A stretch of 64,000 bases of DNA from Trema orientale (lineage: Eukaryota; Streptophyta; Magnoliopsida; Rosales; Cannabaceae), in NCBI GenBank assembly GCA_002914845.1, contig JXTC01000170.1, positions 457,562 to 521,561 of the forward strand, read 5' to 3'. Shown here piece after piece: positions 60,031 through 64,000 of this stretch. A program made the translations under genes and the position numbers. Every line of letters starts with the position of its first letter. Positions within the stretch are counted from its first letter, which is position 1. The notes beneath the pieces are model-generated. The model ran no database searches. It was not told the origin of the DNA and was given only the letters and a program-made list of their open reading frames with translations.

Positions 60031-61392
60031 ATAAGAAACCTAGAGAGCTAAAGATTTTGGTACGTAGAAAGAGGAAAGATGAAAACTCTTTATATAAACT
60101 CTATGCCCAAAGAACTTCAATGGATTGCCATGCGGTATTGTCGTATATTTTTAATAAATTATAAATTTAATGAAAATATTCTAAAAATTAATTTCTCATT
60201 CACCCAAATATTAATTCACCCAAATATTATTACGAGTGTGTGAATAAATATACAATTTTGATATTCTCACTAATAAGAACACAAATTTACTGAAAGTCCA
60301 ATACTTTTTTGCTAACATGAAATGAGTCCTACTCAAAATTAAGACACGTATCCTTCCGTTATTTTCCAACAAAATATTCCTGTATCTTAGACACATTCTC
60401 CAACGATCTTATTATCACTAGAAAAGCAAAATAACAAACTGACTTTCAACCTTTTCTTTTTTGTTTTTATTTCGTATCCTTTTTTAATGAATCCTGTCAT
60501 CGGCAAAAGAGTTTTCAAATCCATAGAAGGTACATCAGATCAAAGCAAATTCAATTCCAAGTACTCACGGGAAAAAAAAAAAAAAAAGGAAAAAACATCA
60601 AGTCCAATTACACCTTGATAAATCAGTAATCTCCATGTACTACTGTTTGCTCTAGTGCTAGAACTCCGTAAATATATATGCTCAAACTATGTACCATATT
60701 GAAATTTTTATTAAAATAATGACGCTGTAACTATCAGAATAAATATTGACATGATTTTAAACAACTTCATATCTTCCATTAAATCATTATAGGCAAATAG
60801 AAGTTTTCAAGAATACCATAACAATCTAGGAAAAGAGGATTTATTTCATTTTTTAAAACTTTCGTCTTATACGAGTTCGTTATTTTTTTTTTTTTTTGAA
60901 AGACGAATGCGAAACATAATGTTCATTAAAATTGTTATATATGAAAAATTAATTGTACTCCATATTTATTCAAATGAAAAAAATACTTAATATAAATGTA
61001 CTTCTATAGATGACATTTCACAATAACACAACACAAATTGTATAACTCTTAAATGACATGAAATAAATAGATTTAGATTAGATGAGAAATTTAACTTTCT
61101 GTGTTAATTTTGAATTGAAAAATGGGAAGTCCTAAATTTATTAATTCTTTGACTTTGCACATTTATTTTCTTTTTTACATCACAGCAGAATTTATTAAAA
61201 TTTATCTATTTTTTCTTTTACAGTCATCATATACCAAAAATACTCCCTTTTTTTTTCCTCCTACATTTAATCTTTTTTACTTTTAAAATACCTCCTATAT
61301 ATCTCAATATATTGGTATAGCCTACCATAATCTAATCCAACACTACCATATGAGTTTCTCTTTTCTTCTTATACAAATTTATATATGTATGG

Positions 61393-61632
61393 GCACTAAT
61401 CCAGTGGGTATTTTTTTTTTTTACCTATGCATAGGTATCAATTTGGCCAATGAAAATTTTTCTTGCACATTTTTTTATATTAAAAAGTAGGAGAGAGAGA
61501 AAAAGCATTAATGATGCACGTCTTTTCATGCACCTCATTTTAGCCGTTAGATCATTGTTAGATGATGATCCAACGGCTATAAAAAAAATACCTACACATA
61601 GGTTAAAAAAAAAAAATACCTACCGGATTGGC
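61393..61632. mobile_element. Foldback MITE with T-tract arms
   Basis: Left arm GCACTAATCCAGTGGGTA, poly-T, ACCTATGCATAGGTAT. Right arm reverse complemented: GCCAATCCGGTAGGTA, poly-T, AACCTATGTGTAGGTAT. The centre holds AGCCGTTAGATCATTGTTAG and its inverted match GATGATCCAACGGCT, so the element can fold on itself. No coding capacity. Confidence 0.65.
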
Positions 61633-62959
61633 AACCTGTATATATATATATTTATATCTCAAAAAATATCATAAAACAAAAACCATAAATATAATTTTAT
61701 GCTCAATCAAATATTACTATTATTAGGCCAAAATGGTTATTGTTTAATATATTTGAGTATATATAAATTATAATATATAAGATAATAATAATAACTCAAG
61801 CGAAAACAAAAAAGAATAAACATTGGAGGAATAAAAAGAATAAAACTCAACAATGAGTACAGGGTACCTATTATTGATTATAGTTGATAGTGATTCGCCT
61901 GGGTGAGGATGGCAGATTATATGGGTATCATTTTTAATGTCCTGTTTTTGGTTTGTGATAAGTACATTAAATATAAATCATCATTTGTATTGATATCAAG
62001 ATGCACTAATATATGTTATGCATAAGAATGAGTTGCTGTGCATTTTACGAATTTTGATTTTGAAACTATGTCTGCTATTTCCAACTCTCCTTTATATCTT
62101 ATAATTTTATTCATTTGCTCTATTGTTAATTTTTGTGGGTGATTTTGAAAAATGAAAAACGTAACTCCTTTATTAAATTTAGGGAATTTGCTAGTTTTTA
62201 TTTATTTCTTTTTTTTGGGTTGTTGCTTGACAATTTTTATTATATAACCATAATTAGTTTATTTAACTACTAGAATTGTCCTTTTTGGTAATTATCATTA
62301 TAGATAAAGTGCTTATCAAAATAAAATTATAATTATGAATGTACAAAGTTCAAAGTTGGTAATGGTTTTAAAACTTCTCTTGAAATATATATTATTCTAT
62401 TATTAAGTAGACGTGTTTCAATTAACATACTTTAACTCAAAAATAAGTCGCATAACACGTTTAAATTGAAATTGGTGTATCTTTCTATGTAATTGATCAA
62501 TGATCACTCACGCTAAAATATGATCATTTTTGTTTTGGGAAGTTTTAGGTGCATCAACAATTGGACTATATACATTTATTTTTTTTATATCACAAAATAT
62601 TATGTTATTTTTTAATTTTTTGCTCGTGCATTCCTTATATACCCAAAATACCCTTTTTTGCTTTGTACATTCCTCATTTTGTTGTACAGATATTGAAACA
62701 ACAAAAGCCTAGGATTTTAAAACTATTATTTGATCAGATTTTATCCTGTTTATTTAATTTTTGTAAAATTTTTAACTTTTAAGTTTTTTTTCCCCTATTT
62801 TTTGTCTAATCACCCAACACATATTATGCTTTATGCTTTCGTTTTTTCTTTGCTTTTTATCTTTTTTAGTTATTCCCGTTAAAAAGATGAAACATTAAAA
62901 TCTTATAATCAATATATCATGAAAGCGAAAGGGAAAAAAAGAAGAAACAGAAAAAAAGA
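61633..62959. other. Gene-free AT-rich DNA
   Basis: Nothing recognisable is seen apart from AT-rich and T-rich tracts. Confidence 0.5.
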
Positions 62960-63362
62960 TAGGGGAAATTACACAATATACGGTGTTCCTGGAAAAAAAA
63001 TTTAAAAAATACAGTGATTTTGTATTTTTTAAGGTGCGGTATGGTTTTTATTAGAAAAATACCATTTTTAAAAAAATATTTAGAAAAATACTATTTTTTA
63101 AAATAGTAACTAGTTTATGGTAACCAGTTTCTGGAAACTGGTAACTAGTAACCAAAGATATTTATATATAACTAGTAAACTTTAACTAGTAATCAGTTTC
63201 TTGAAACCGGTAAACAGTAATTATTTTAAAAATAGTATTTTTCTAAATATTTTTTAAAAAATGATATTTTCATAATAAAAACTGTACGAAAATTAGAAAA
63301 AAGTCTGACTTCCGTATATTTATAATTTTTTTGGTTTTTATGGGTATAAGTGTTAGAAACCC
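62960..63362 (+). mobile_element. Foldback MITE-like element, family D, copy 2
   Basis: Fuller copy of the element at 4715-5055. Arms: GGTATGGTTTTTATTAGAAA and, inverted, CATAATAAAAACTGTACGAA. The centre has GGTAACCAGTTTCTGGAAAC and AACTAGTAATCAGTTTCTTG, which also pair internally. Ends TTTTTATGGGTATAAGTGTT. Confidence 0.65.
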
Positions 63363-64000
63363 ATCAAGATATTCTGAATTGAGTCGTTTGAGAATTCTTC
63401 TTAATTCTATATGCGTTTATATATAGACACATATTTCGTGGTGATTTTTTTTATAATTTGTTCATGAAATAATTGCATTTTTTTTTTAAAGTTTCGTTCT
63501 TTAAAAAAATCACAAAGAGTATATTAAATGAATCATAAACTTATCATCAAAATCAAAACCCAAATGAGAGAAGATAGCAATTTTCATAAAAATTAAATAT
63601 AAATACACACACAATAAAGGAAAAAAAAAATAGTGATATTTGCAAACGGAGAAAAAAAAATGTACAAAATTCATTTCCTTCTCTGTAAATAACTATTTTG
63701 GATTTTCTAAATCTTTATCAAGGTGTTGTTTTTGTTTTTGTTTTTTTTAATTTTACTTATGGAAAAATAATTTCTTGGTAGTACAAGGACTTTATACGTT
63801 TTATTTATTTATTTTTAGTCCTTTTTTAGTTATTGGTTGAACATTATTGTTTTACGAGAATAATGAGTAACCTAACTTTTACATTATCCTTTTTTGTAAT
63901 TCTTATTGTGGGACCCGCTTTTATAACGCACGCCACGTGGACGTCCCAGTGGATAGAGAGCGAAACCGGGGACGGTTAGCTGACACGTGGGCAGAAAAAC
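63363..64000. other. Right-edge intergenic DNA, probable promoter at the end
   Basis: AT-rich until about 63890, then an abrupt change to higher G+C (GGGACCCGC onward). No coding start is seen before the window ends. Confidence 0.45.
63934..63989. promoter_or_regulatory. Two perfect G-box (CACGTG/ABRE-type) sites
   Basis: CCACGTGG at 63933-63940 and ACACGTGG at 63983-63990, 50 bp apart, in a GC-rich pocket. G-boxes bind bZIP and bHLH factors. ACACGTGG matches the ABRE core. They probably serve a gene to the right of the window. Confidence 0.55.

Larger units (their letters stand above)
57519..61392. other. Gene-free DNA
   Basis: No gene is seen. GAGAAGAGAAGA-type repeats lie at 58245-58290, an ATAATA tract at 58568-58590, and degenerate tandem repeats at 58790-58935 and 59700-60030. 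The rest is AT-rich, with poly-A at 57898 and 60571. Confidence 0.5.

Noticed and set aside
1-64000. CRISPR arrays, rRNA, bacterial-type operons
   Set aside because: No regularly spaced direct repeats with unique spacers and no rRNA sequence were seen; the DNA is plant nuclear.

Overview
The window is nuclear DNA from a flowering plant, most likely a dicot. It is AT-rich, its genes are split by GT-AG introns, and all six genes have plant-type structures. The non-genic DNA is dense in plant transposon classes: Tourist-like and foldback MITEs, hAT, Helitron, SINE and solo-LTR insertions. The species cannot be fixed from sequence reading alone. Exon coordinates were built by hand from splice consensus, reading phase and remembered family sequence; no alignment was run.

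Layout. 1-2526 (-): 5' half of a peroxisomal ABC transporter (ABCD1/PXA1/COMATOSE type), cut by the left edge. 3.5-8.9 kb: gene-free, with MITEs and a ~3 kb inverted-repeat element that carries a ~75-bp tandem array. 8894-12797 (-): complete nine-exon subclass I SnRK2 kinase, with a Tourist-like MITE in its last intron and a probable GC-AG intron. 13-28 kb: gene-free repeat terrain holding a SINE with target-site duplication, two LTR-like sequences, a 567-bp hAT-like element with 8-bp TSD, and an inverted copy of the defensin 3' flank interrupted by a 2,044-bp solo-LTR-like insertion. 28377-30507 (+): patellin (Sec14-GOLD protein). 34356-34733 (+): two-exon plant defensin. 40536-42113 (+): R2R3-MYB of the subgroup 4 repressor type. 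44992-50973 (-): 15-exon CHFR-like FHA-RING E3 ligase with a partly duplicated exon. 51.3-52.3 kb: Helitron-like element containing a 217-base assembly gap. 52845-56578 (-): plant-specific kinase-like protein with a degenerate catalytic loop and a duplicated small exon. 57-64 kb: gene-free, with several MITEs and a G-box pair at the right edge that probably belongs to a gene outside the window.

The genes do not form a pathway or an operon-like unit. Individually they concern peroxisomal lipid import, osmotic/ABA-linked signalling, phosphoinositide and membrane trafficking, antifungal defence, phenylpropanoid repression and ubiquitination. The most unusual structures are the inverted duplication of the defensin downstream flank with nested insertions, the inverted-repeat element with an internal satellite and tRNA-like boxes, and the exon duplications in the CHFR and kinase-like genes.
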